DNA of 64,000 nt. Origin: Niastella caeni. Its GTDB lineage: Bacteria > Bacteroidota > Bacteroidia > Chitinophagales > Chitinophagaceae. Positions 55,228 through 63,248 of this stretch are shown piece after piece. The notes beneath the pieces are model-generated. The model had not been told where the DNA came from, did no database searches, and saw only the letters and a list, made by a program, of their open reading frames with translations. The stretch lies in the NCBI RefSeq assembly GCF_004834005.1, contig NZ_STFF01000006.1, positions 248,001-312,000 on the forward strand, in the 5' to 3' direction. The first letter of the stretch is position 1, and every line of letters starts with the position of its first letter. A program made the translations under genes and the position numbers.

Positions 55228-55545
55228 GATTCTAAACCTCTGCAGTTAACATTTGGTTCTTTTCTTAAAAAATATGTTGAACTACTCAATAAAAAAAGAA
55301 AAGAATTTGCCGATGATATCAGTATAGACGAAACCATGTTGAGCCAGTTAATCAATAATCACCGGATGCCACCTGATTATATTGCAATCAGGCTTGAGCT
55401 TCATTCAGATAATATCATTCCGGCTACGCATTGGATCAGGTTAGTTGACAAACAAAGATTACATGAAATAACCACCGATAAAGAATTGAGAAAAAAGGAG
55501 ATGAAATATGTTCATGGAAAACTAACGACAAAATTATCTGCATAA
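55228..55545 (+). pseudogene. Antitoxin-type HTH gene without a start codon
   Basis: The open frame from 55228 reads LTFGSFLKKYVELLNKKRKE, then FADDISIDETMLSQLINNHR, then MPPDYIAIRLELHSDNIIPA. This is a Cro/C1-type helix-turn-helix as in plasmid-maintenance antidote proteins of Bacteroidota. No ATG, GTG or TTG is available before the domain; the first ATG (55336) lies inside the HTH. The expected ~15 N-terminal residues are missing. Either the start is lost or a frameshift lies just upstream. No intact toxin partner is adjacent, so it is probably a relic of a toxin-antitoxin pair. Confidence 0.6.
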
Positions 55546-55569
55546 GTTTTGTATAACTAAAATCAAGCT

Positions 55570-56097
55570 TTACGAGTCATTCCCAAATAACCCCTTTTGA
55601 GCCTGACCCTTATTAATTTCCCTAACAACACTTGCATGGTCTTTAATTTTCCCATGCTCATCTATGTGATGCAAGATAATATTGTCATTGTCTAATACCA
55701 TACCAATTAGCCTCGTTCTATGACACTCACATGGGTTTCTTTCACTGCACATAATGGCCAGGTTTACGTCTTTATTGTAAGCGGTTTTTAGCCGTTCAAT
55801 TCCTCTTTTGAAAAAGTCTTTTGTCTTTACAATTTCATAGTCAATTTTGCCTTCCTTATCGTAACAAGATGCGTCTGCAGGCCGGCCGCCTAATTCATCA
55901 CCCATAAAAACATATCGTATTCCCTGCTGCTCTAAAAAAAGTTTTAGCGCATTTTGATTAAACTGAGGATGAAACCTGGAATATGGTTTTGAACGAACAT
56001 CTGCCAAATATTCAATATCGTATTCCTTCAGTAGGGCAAGAAAATCATCCGACTTCCGGCTGCCATGTCCAATAGTATATAATGGCTTCTTTTCCAC
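55570..56097 (-). CDS. DUF488 family protein
   Basis: 175 residues. The opening PLYTIGHGSRKSDDFLALLK, the conserved ADVRSKPYSRFHPQFN and the C-terminal MCSERNPCECHRTRL (conserved Cys/His/Arg) are DUF488 hallmarks. Soluble; function unknown. It is transcribed toward the HTH remnant, and the two are convergent. Confidence 0.9.
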   Translation of the reverse strand: MEKKPLYTIGHGSRKSDDFLALLKEYDIEYLADVRSKPYSRFHPQFNQNALKLFLEQQGIRYVFMGDELGGRPADASCYDKEGKIDYEIVKTKDFFKRGIERLKTAYNKDVNLAIMCSERNPCECHRTRLIGMVLDNDNIILHHIDEHGKIKDHASVVREINKGQAQKGLFGNDS

Positions 56098-56262
56098 CTT
56101 CTAAAAATACGACATTTTCCCCCTTATAAAGCAAAAAGCGTGACCGTACAACCAGCTACTCTCTCCATCGAAATATGCGTTTTTCTGCAAGCAGTACAGC
56201 AGCAAAAGCATTGATAAATATGCTATATTCGCCATCATCTTTAACAGATCAACTATTCAGTT

Positions 56263-57513
56263 ATGAAGATCTACTGCGTATTGGTGTTGCTTTTTGCTTT
56301 AATGCTGAAGCCGGAGGTCGGAGATTTGAAGTTTGTCGGAGATTTGAATGACGAACAGCCCGCTCACCATTCACCATTCGCCACTCACCCAATAATTACC
56401 GGTGCCGATCAAACGGAGAAATATATTCATCTCTTAAAGAATAAAAGAGTAGGAATTCTTGCCAACCCCACTACTATCATTGGAAAAAAACATTTGGTCG
56501 ATAGCCTGATGGCCCGGGGCATCCGTTTTGTTAAAGCATTTGGTCCCGAACATGGGTTCAGGGGAACCGCCAGCGCCGGCACTTCAGTAACCGATGAAAC
56601 AGATGCAGCTACCGGCATTCCTATTATCTCATTATACGGCAATAAAAGAAAACCTACTGAAACCGACCTCGCCGATGTTGATATCATGATCTTCGATGTG
56701 CAGGATGTGGGTTGCCGTTTTTATACATACATCAATATCTTGCGCGATGTGATGGAATCCTGCGCAGAAAACAATAAAGAATTGCTGATCCTCGACCGGC
56801 CCAATCCCAATGGCTACCTGGTTGATGGCCCTATTCTCGACATGAAGCATAAATCGGGCATCGGGCAATTCCCTATTCCCATAGCGCACGGCATGACGAT
56901 CGGCGAATTTGCCAAAATGATCAATGGCGAAGGGTGGCTGCCCGGCAAAAAAACCTGCAAGATCACCATCATCCCGGTTAAAAATTACCGCCATGATATG
57001 AATTACGTACTGCCGGTAAAACCTTCTCCCAATTTAAACACCCAGCAAAGCATATTACTATATCCCTCCATTTGTTTATTTGAAGGAGCAGCCGTTAACC
57101 TCGGCCGCGGTACGCAGATGCCATTCACCGTGCTGGGCGCCCCGGTATTAAAAGATAAATATAACTTCTCCTTTACCCCCGTGAGCATTCCGGGCATGAG
57201 CGAATCGCCGCTTTATATGAACGAGGTTTGCTATGGGTTAGACCTTCGGAAATACGATGTGTCGAAGCTCCGCAAAAGCAAAAGGATCAATATTGAATGG
57301 ATGATCGAATTGTATAACGCATTCCCCGATAAAAGCCGCTTTTTTGATCGTTCTATCAGCAAACAGATCGGGAATATCGACTTCCTTGCCGGTACCTCAG
57401 AATTCAAAAAACAGATCATTGCCGGGAAAACTGTAAAACAGATCCAGGACTCCTGGGAGCCCGGTTTGTCGCAATACAAAAAGATGCGTAAGAAATATTT
57501 GCTGTATCCGTAA
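56263..57513 (+). CDS. namZ: DUF1343 / NamZ-like exo-beta-N-acetylmuramidase (GH171)
   Basis: 416 residues. Signal segment at 1-16 (MKIYCVLVLLFALMLK). The DUF1343 domain starts at about residue 49 (GADQTEKYIHLLKNKRVGIL) with FGPEHGFRGTASAG, IFDVQDVGCRFYTYI, LDRPNPNG and LGRGTQMPFTVLGAP. NamZ releases N-acetylmuramic acid from the ends of peptidoglycan fragments, a wall-recycling activity. Between signal and domain, residues ~18-46 are encoded by short DNA word repeats (a 14-base direct repeat and CTCACCATT words) with no counterpart expected in the family. No clear partner gene; the molybdenum-enzyme operon follows 200 bases later. Confidence 0.88.
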   Translation: MKIYCVLVLLFALMLKPEVGDLKFVGDLNDEQPAHHSPFATHPIITGADQTEKYIHLLKNKRVGILANPTTIIGKKHLVDSLMARGIRFVKAFGPEHGFRGTASAGTSVTDETDAATGIPIISLYGNKRKPTETDLADVDIMIFDVQDVGCRFYTYINILRDVMESCAENNKELLILDRPNPNGYLVDGPILDMKHKSGIGQFPIPIAHGMTIGEFAKMINGEGWLPGKKTCKITIIPVKNYRHDMNYVLPVKPSPNLNTQQSILLYPSICLFEGAAVNLGRGTQMPFTVLGAPVLKDKYNFSFTPVSIPGMSESPLYMNEVCYGLDLRKYDVSKLRKSKRINIEWMIELYNAFPDKSRFFDRSISKQIGNIDFLAGTSEFKKQIIAGKTVKQIQDSWEPGLSQYKKMRKKYLLYP

Positions 57514-57527
57514 ATCCCAAAACACCC

Positions 57528-57625
57528 GAAGTAAGAAGTAAGAAGCTTATGATTCTTTAGATCTCCGATTCTCCTCATTACGTCAAATATTAGGGTTATT
57601 CATACTTCCTACCTCCTACTTCATC
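57528..57625. repeat. Inverted word-repeat spacer after namZ
   Basis: GAAGTAAGAAGTAAG at 57528-57542 faces CTTCCTACCTCCTACTTC at 57605-57622. The same 15-mer recurs at 63162-63176, again with an inverted partner. The spacer may form the terminator-like hairpin of namZ. Confidence 0.6.
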
Positions 57626-57721
57626 TTTATTTTTCTCCACTCCATTTTTTCTGTAACTTAATACTGGAAAAATAACGATTGCTTTTAATCCCGTTCCCTG
57701 CGGTTTTAAATTATATGCCAT

Positions 57722-58174
57722 ATGCAGCTTGCGGGGAAATATCTGTTACATGCAGCGCCACCCAAAGTTTGGGCGACCCTGATGAATATGGATACCCTCG
57801 CTAAAGTAGTCCCGGGCATTTCCCGCCTTGAAAAAACAGGCGATCATACCTTTAAATCCATTCTTGATATTAAACTTGGTCCGGTGAGCGGCTCCTTTAC
57901 CGGCAACCTGCAATTAGACGATCTGCAGGAACCTTCTGCTTTTACCCTGAAAGCACAACAGAACAGTAGAATAGGCAATGCCAATGCCGCCATCAAAATT
58001 AACCTGTCACCGGTGGGAACCGATGATACGGAGATCGTATTTGATGGTGATGTAAAATTGAGCGGCATGCTGGCTTCGTTGGGGCAACGGGTTATGGGTG
58101 GGGTTTCGAACACGCTCACCAAACAATTTTTTTCAAACCTGGAAAAAGAACTGGAAAAAACACCTGCTTCATAA
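57722..58174 (+). CDS. CoxG-like SRPBCC protein
   Basis: 150 residues. MQLAGKYLLHAAPPKVWATL followed by KVVPGISRLEKTGDHTFKSI is the opening of the CoxG family, a START/SRPBCC fold. CoxG proteins accompany CO-dehydrogenase-type molybdenum hydroxylases and help recruit or assemble them at the membrane. First gene of the operon; the next gene starts 33 bases later. Confidence 0.85.
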   Translation: MQLAGKYLLHAAPPKVWATLMNMDTLAKVVPGISRLEKTGDHTFKSILDIKLGPVSGSFTGNLQLDDLQEPSAFTLKAQQNSRIGNANAAIKINLSPVGTDDTEIVFDGDVKLSGMLASLGQRVMGGVSNTLTKQFFSNLEKELEKTPAS

Positions 58175-58207
58175 ATAATATTGTTCATACATATTAAACC
58201 ACACTCC

Positions 58208-58693
58208 ATGAGTACCAAAATAAATGTTACGGTCAATGGTGTACAATACAGTCACTTTGTAGAACCCCGATTATTGCTGGTGAGCTACCTCCGCGACGTG
58301 CTGCATCTAACAGGCACCCATGTAGGCTGCGACACCAGCAATTGCGGGGCCTGTACCATTCACGTTAATGGCAAAGCCACCAAATGCTGTACGCTGCTGG
58401 CCGTTCAGGCCGATGGTTGCAACATCACAACCATCGAAGGACTGAGTAACAACGGTGAACTGCATCCGCTACAGGAAGGTTTTAACGAATGTCATGGCCT
58501 GCAATGCGGTTTTTGTACGCCGGGCATGATCATGACAGCCGCCGACCTGCTGCAACACAATCCGCAGCCGTCAGAAGCTGATATTCGCCATGCGTTGGAT
58601 GGCAACTTCTGCCGATGTACGGGGTATCATAATATTGTTAAGTCGGTTCAGTATGCCGCGCAGAAGATGAAGGAGAAGGAAGTGGTTCATTAA
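58208..58693 (+). CDS. Molybdenum hydroxylase small subunit, two [2Fe-2S] clusters (CoxS-like)
   Basis: 161 residues from the ATG at 58208 (MSTKINVTVNGVQYSHFV); the frame extends upstream without homology. The N-terminal plant-ferredoxin-type cluster has CDTSNCGACTIHVNG plus CC. The second, four-helix cluster has CGFCTPGM and CRCTGYHN. It passes electrons from the Mo-cofactor of the large subunit to the FAD of the medium subunit. Confidence 0.93.
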   Translation: MSTKINVTVNGVQYSHFVEPRLLLVSYLRDVLHLTGTHVGCDTSNCGACTIHVNGKATKCCTLLAVQADGCNITTIEGLSNNGELHPLQEGFNECHGLQCGFCTPGMIMTAADLLQHNPQPSEADIRHALDGNFCRCTGYHNIVKSVQYAAQKMKEKEVVH

Positions 58694-58858
58694 AGGGGTG
58701 CCGGGATCTCAAATTCCAGGTTTCAAGTTACAGGAGCCGACTATTCATGATTGACGATTCACGATTTCACGTTTACCGTTTCACGTACCAGCATCCATGA
58801 TCACTGATCATTCAAACTTTGTCCTGATTAAAATTATTTATCATAATAACATCGCTAT

Positions 58859-61234
58859 ATGAGCACAAACGGATTAATCGGCCGGGCCATTAAACGGGTC
58901 GAGGATAAACGGTTCCTTACCGGCCACGGTAATTATACCGATGATATTGTACTGCCAAAACAAACCTATGCTTCGTTTGTGAGAAGCCAGTACGCCCACG
59001 CCAGACTCCTGAACGTTGATACCAGCGCCGCAAAGGAAATGCCTGGCGTAGTGGCCATTTATACCGGCACCGATCTGGTTGACGTAAATGGCGTTCCCTG
59101 TGGTTGGCAGGTGAACTTCAAGAACGGTGACACCATGAAAGAACCCAAACATCCCCTGCTGGTAGCGGATAAAGTAAGACATGTAGGCGATGCCATTGCC
59201 ATTGTGATAGCCGAAACAATAGAACAGGCGACTGATGCCGCCGAGGCTGTAATGGTAGAATATGAAGAACTGCCTTGTGTTGTAGACGCAGCCAAAGCAG
59301 TACAATCCGGCGCGCCATTGGTACATGATGATGTGCCTAACAATAAAAGCTTCGACTGGGTGCTGGGCAACCCCATTGAAGAAGTGAACGAGGCCATGAG
59401 AAAAGCGGCGCATGTGAGTACGCTTGAATTTGTGAACCAGCGTTTGGTACCCAATGCCATTGAACCGCGCAGTTATAATAGTTCATACGATCCTGCTACA
59501 GAGAAATATACTTTATACACCAGCTCGCAAAACCCGCACCTGATCCGCTTGTTGATGTGCGCATTTGTACTGGGCATTCCCGAACACAAAGTGCGGGTGG
59601 TAAGCCCGGATGTTGGAGGCGGTTTTGGCAGCAAAATATTTCACTATACCGAAGAAGCATTGCTGACCTGGTGCAGCAAAAAGATCGGTCGTCCGGTAAA
59701 ATGGACTTCCGAAAGAAGTGAGAGCTTTTTATTGGATGCGCATGGCCGTGATCACATCACCAAGGCCGATATGGGGTTTGATGCCAATGGAAAGATCGTT
59801 GCCCTGCGGGTAAAAACCTATGCCAACCTCGGCGCTTATCTGAGCACTTTCAGCAGTTGCGTACCTACTTATTTACATGGCACATTGATGCAAGGTTTAT
59901 ACACTACACCTAAAATAAATGTGGATGTAACAGGAGTATTCACCAACACCACGCCAGTGGATGCCTATCGCGGCGCCGGCAGGCCGGAAGCAACCTATTT
60001 ACTGGAACGCCTGATTGACCTGGCCGCACTGGAAATGAATATTGACCCCGCCGACCTGCGTTTCAGGAATTTCATTCCACCATTCGATGGCGTTAATCAA
60101 CCAGGATATCAAACACAGGTTGCATTGCAATACGACAGCGGCAATTACGAAGGCGTTTTAAAGAAGGGGCTTGAAATGGTGAACTATGCCGAGGTGCGGC
60201 GCGAACAACAGGAAGCAGCACACAATGGAAAATTAGTCGGCATTGGATTTTCAACCTATATCGAAGCGTGTGGTATTGCACCATCGGCCATTGTGGGTTC
60301 ACTGGGTTGCCGGGCCGGGTTGTTTGAATCAGCTCACGTACGGGTGCAACCGACCGGTAAAGTAAGCGTATACACCGGTTCGCATTCACACGGACAGGGT
60401 CATGAAACCACTTTTGCCCAGGTAGTGGCCGATAAATTAGGCATTAACCTCAACGATGTAGAAATAATACATGGCGATAGCGAAGCTGTGGCGTTTGGAA
60501 TGGGCACCTATGGATCGCGAAGTTTGTCTGTAGGCGGCAGCGCCATTATAAAAAGCATTGAAAAAATAATAGAAAAGGGAAAGAAAATAGCCGCCCATAA
60601 ACTCGAAGCCAGTGCAGATGACATAGAATTTTCATCGGGCAAGTTCACCGTGAAAGGAACCGACAAATCGATCGGGTTTGGAGAAGTAGCCCTCACAGCG
60701 TATGTACCGCATGTATACCCGAAAGACCTGGAACCCGGATTGGATTTCAGCAGCTTTTATGATCCAGCCAATTTCACCTATCCTTTCGGATGTCATATTG
60801 CCGTGGTAGAAGTGGATAAAGAAACCGGCAAGGTGTCGTTGAAGCGTTTTATTGCAGTGGATGATGTGGGCAATGTGATCAACCCCATGATCGTGGAAGG
60901 TCAAATTCATGGCGGCCTGGTCCAAGGCATAGGCCAGGCATTGTTTGAAGGCGCCGAATATGACGAAAACGGACAGCTCACCAATGCTTCGTATATGGAT
61001 TACTGCATGCCGCGGGCCGATGACTTTCCGATGTTTGAAATGGGCAGCCAGGTAACGCCTTGTCCGCACAACCCATTGGGAGTAAAAGGTGCGGGGGAAG
61101 CCGGTACCATTGGGGCTGCACCTGCAATCGTGAATGCCGTGATAGATGCATTGTGGAGCGGCGGTCACAAGGTAAAAGACATTCGCATGCCACTGACATC
61201 TGAAAGAGTTTGGCATGCGATGGTTGATGCGTGA
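58859..61234 (+). CDS. Molybdenum hydroxylase large subunit (CoxL family, AYRGAGR type)
   Basis: 791 residues; binds molybdopterin cytosine dinucleotide and holds the active site. It opens IGRAIKRVEDKRFLTGHGNY; the Mo-cofactor loop GGGFGSK lies near residue 255. The active-site loop at 369-375 is AYRGAGR, whereas form I CO dehydrogenase has AYxCSFR, so the cysteine that binds copper is missing. The catalytic glutamate is Glu747 in KGAGEAG. The substrate is thus likely an aromatic heterocycle, purine or aldehyde, unknown here. Separated from coxS by 165 bases of word-repeat spacer. Confidence 0.93.
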   Translation: MSTNGLIGRAIKRVEDKRFLTGHGNYTDDIVLPKQTYASFVRSQYAHARLLNVDTSAAKEMPGVVAIYTGTDLVDVNGVPCGWQVNFKNGDTMKEPKHPLLVADKVRHVGDAIAIVIAETIEQATDAAEAVMVEYEELPCVVDAAKAVQSGAPLVHDDVPNNKSFDWVLGNPIEEVNEAMRKAAHVSTLEFVNQRLVPNAIEPRSYNSSYDPATEKYTLYTSSQNPHLIRLLMCAFVLGIPEHKVRVVSPDVGGGFGSKIFHYTEEALLTWCSKKIGRPVKWTSERSESFLLDAHGRDHITKADMGFDANGKIVALRVKTYANLGAYLSTFSSCVPTYLHGTLMQGLYTTPKINVDVTGVFTNTTPVDAYRGAGRPEATYLLERLIDLAALEMNIDPADLRFRNFIPPFDGVNQPGYQTQVALQYDSGNYEGVLKKGLEMVNYAEVRREQQEAAHNGKLVGIGFSTYIEACGIAPSAIVGSLGCRAGLFESAHVRVQPTGKVSVYTGSHSHGQGHETTFAQVVADKLGINLNDVEIIHGDSEAVAFGMGTYGSRSLSVGGSAIIKSIEKIIEKGKKIAAHKLEASADDIEFSSGKFTVKGTDKSIGFGEVALTAYVPHVYPKDLEPGLDFSSFYDPANFTYPFGCHIAVVEVDKETGKVSLKRFIAVDDVGNVINPMIVEGQIHGGLVQGIGQALFEGAEYDENGQLTNASYMDYCMPRADDFPMFEMGSQVTPCPHNPLGVKGAGEAGTIGAAPAIVNAVIDALWSGGHKVKDIRMPLTSERVWHAMVDA

Positions 61235-61273
61235 GAGAATTAGCATATTAACACATTATCAAATTAGCACATT

Positions 61274-62110
61274 ATGATACCCGCTGCATTCGAATACGAA
61301 AAAGTAAAAACAGTTGATGAGGCCCTGGCTGCCTTGTCAGACAGCGATACCAAAATACTGGCCGGTGGCCATAGCCTGATACCTGCCATGAAGCTGCGAT
61401 TGAACCGTCCGGCGAAGCTGGTAGATATTGGCGGCATTACCGCCCTGAAAGATATAAAAGAACAGGATGGTGAAATAGTGATCGGCGCTGCCGCCACGCA
61501 TGCCGATATTATGTACCACAATCTCATCAAAAAGCACCTGCCCCTTTTTGCAGAAGGCGCTGCCACGATAGGCGATCTGCAGGTGCGTAATCATGGTACC
61601 ATCGGTGGCAGCCTGGCCCATGCCGACCCTGCTGCAGACTGGCCGGCCATGGTGTTGGCAGCCGATGCCGTTATTGAATTAAAGAGCAGTAATGGCAGGC
61701 GGAGGATACCAGCAACCGAGTTCTTTACCGGTTTGTTCTCAACTGCGTTGCAACCCAACGAGATCATAACTGAAATTCGCATTCCGGTTCCGCCTGATGG
61801 TACCAAAAGCACGTATCAAAAATTTGTACAACCTGCTTCGCGTTTTGCACTGGCTGCTTGCGCCGTAATGCGTTTTACCGATGGCCGCACCAATATCGCC
61901 TTCACAGGTGTTGCGGAAAATGCTTTCCGCGATGGCGGAGCAGAACAAGCCATTGCCGGAAAAGCATTAGATGATGCCTCTATCAAAGCAGCAGTAAATG
62001 CTGCATTGCAGGGCGTATCTGTTCTTGGGGACCATTACGCCTCAGTACCATACCGGATGCATTTGGCGAAAGTATACTTAAAGAAAGCATTGCATAAAGT
62101 TGGAGCATAA
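61274..62110 (+). CDS. Molybdenum hydroxylase medium subunit, FAD-binding (CoxM-like)
   Basis: 278 residues. FAD-binding PCMH-type fold with AGGHSLIPAMKLRL at ~32-45 and NHGTIGGSLAHADPAAD at ~108-124, which bind the FAD pyrophosphate. The C-terminal part is the CO dehydrogenase flavoprotein domain. It accepts electrons from the [2Fe-2S] subunit. It begins 39 bases after the large-subunit gene, across another word-repeat spacer. Confidence 0.93.
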   Translation: MIPAAFEYEKVKTVDEALAALSDSDTKILAGGHSLIPAMKLRLNRPAKLVDIGGITALKDIKEQDGEIVIGAAATHADIMYHNLIKKHLPLFAEGAATIGDLQVRNHGTIGGSLAHADPAADWPAMVLAADAVIELKSSNGRRRIPATEFFTGLFSTALQPNEIITEIRIPVPPDGTKSTYQKFVQPASRFALAACAVMRFTDGRTNIAFTGVAENAFRDGGAEQAIAGKALDDASIKAAVNAALQGVSVLGDHYASVPYRMHLAKVYLKKALHKVGA

Positions 62111-62126
62111 TGATTTCTCTTTTACG

Positions 62127-62230
62127 GTTTGTGGTTTGTAGTTTGTTGTTTGTGGTTCTTTTATTCGAGATGGCCGCCTATAATTTGAAGCTTAAAGCGC
62201 GGCAGCAACAACAAACTACAAACCACAAAC
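62127..62230. repeat. Long inverted repeat between the FAD subunit and MoxR-type genes
   Basis: Perfect 22-base arms at 62127-62148 and 62209-62230 (right arm begins CAACAAACTACAAACCAC), with a 60-base loop and further copies of ACAAACTACAAACC words around both. A related word (CCACAAACTA) occurs at 8443-8469. The hairpin lies inside the operon and could lower readthrough into the ATPase gene. Confidence 0.85.
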
Positions 62231-62245
62231 AACAAACTATTTCAA

Positions 62246-63133
62246 TTGAACTTTCAGCTACACGATATACAGAACATGCTCCAACAACAGGGGTATATAA
62301 CAGATAAAGCTGTTGCCATGGCGGTGTTCCTGTCGTTACAATTGAATAAACCATTGCTGATTGAAGGCCCGGCGGGAGTGGGTAAAACAGAGATTGCCAA
62401 GGTAATGGCCAATGCCTTGCAAACAAATCTCATTCGCCTGCAATGTTATGAAGGCCTTGATGCTACCCATGCCCTGTACGAATGGAATTACCAGCGGCAA
62501 CTGCTCCATTTAAAAATGACGGAACATGATACCCACACCGTTGATGAAAAAGAAAAGACCATCTTCAGCGAGCCCTTCCTTATGAAGCGCCCCCTGCTTC
62601 AGGCTATCACCCATACACAAAAACCTGTTTTATTAATTGATGAAGTAGATCGCAGCGATGAAGAGTTTGAAAGTTTTTTACTGGAAGTACTGAGCGACTG
62701 GCAGATCACCATTCCCGAAATAGGCACCATCAAAGCCACACATATTCCCCAGGTGATACTAACCGGCAATCGCACCCGCGAATTAAGCGAAGCCTTGCGC
62801 CGGCGTTGTTTGTACCTGTATATCGATTACCCCGATTTTGAAAAAGAATGGCTGATCGTAAAAAACAAAGTACCGGAGATCGACGCAAAGCTTGGCGAAC
62901 AGATCACGCGCTTTATGCAGGAGTTGCGCAAAATGAAACTGGAAAAAACACCCGGCCTCGCCGAAACGCTCGACTGGGCCATGGCACTATCGGCTCTGCA
63001 CATCGATCACCTGGATAAAACGACCATTGAGCAAACCCTCGGCGTTGTGTTGAAAGAATGGCAGGATACCCGGCAGGTGCAGCTGTCGTTAGGGGAGTTA
63101 CTTGAGAAGGTTGGGATACTTTCTAAGGTTTAA
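62246..63133 (+). CDS. MoxR-type AAA ATPase (CoxD-like)
   Basis: 295 residues from a TTG at 62246, preferred because the N-terminal helix NFQLHDIQNMLQQQGYITDK belongs to the domain; the ATG at 62276 would cut it. Walker A GPAGVGKTE, Walker B VLLIDEVDR, sensor 1 LTGNRTRE and the arginine finger in EALRRRC are present. CoxD acts with CoxE as a chaperone pair that matures the Mo/Cu site of CO dehydrogenase; here it is probably a maturation factor for the related hydroxylase. Confidence 0.9.
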   Translation: MNFQLHDIQNMLQQQGYITDKAVAMAVFLSLQLNKPLLIEGPAGVGKTEIAKVMANALQTNLIRLQCYEGLDATHALYEWNYQRQLLHLKMTEHDTHTVDEKEKTIFSEPFLMKRPLLQAITHTQKPVLLIDEVDRSDEEFESFLLEVLSDWQITIPEIGTIKATHIPQVILTGNRTRELSEALRRRCLYLYIDYPDFEKEWLIVKNKVPEIDAKLGEQITRFMQELRKMKLEKTPGLAETLDWAMALSALHIDHLDKTTIEQTLGVVLKEWQDTRQVQLSLGELLEKVGILSKV

Positions 63134-63161
63134 AATGTAATTAATTTGGTTATATATTTGT

Positions 63162-63246
63162 GAAGTAAGAAGTAAGTTTTTTCCAAATTTCAAGACTCGT
63201 ACTTTTATTCGTCCTGCTTCTTACCTCCTGCTTCCTGTTTCTTGTA
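63162..63246. repeat. Inverted word-repeat spacer before the VWA gene
   Basis: GAAGTAAGAAGTAAG (63162-63176) is followed by CTTCTTACCTCCTGCTTCCTG (from about 63218), forming an imperfect hairpin. The 15-mer is identical to one after namZ at 57528. Confidence 0.6.
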
Positions 63247-63248
63247 TT

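Noticed and set aside
58859..61234. True form I carbon monoxide dehydrogenase
   Set aside because: The active-site loop is AYRGAGR and lacks the cysteine of AYxCSFR that binds copper.
62110..62307. 65-codon rightward frame after the FAD subunit gene
   Set aside because: It is the translation of the inverted word-repeat and runs into the MoxR gene in another frame.
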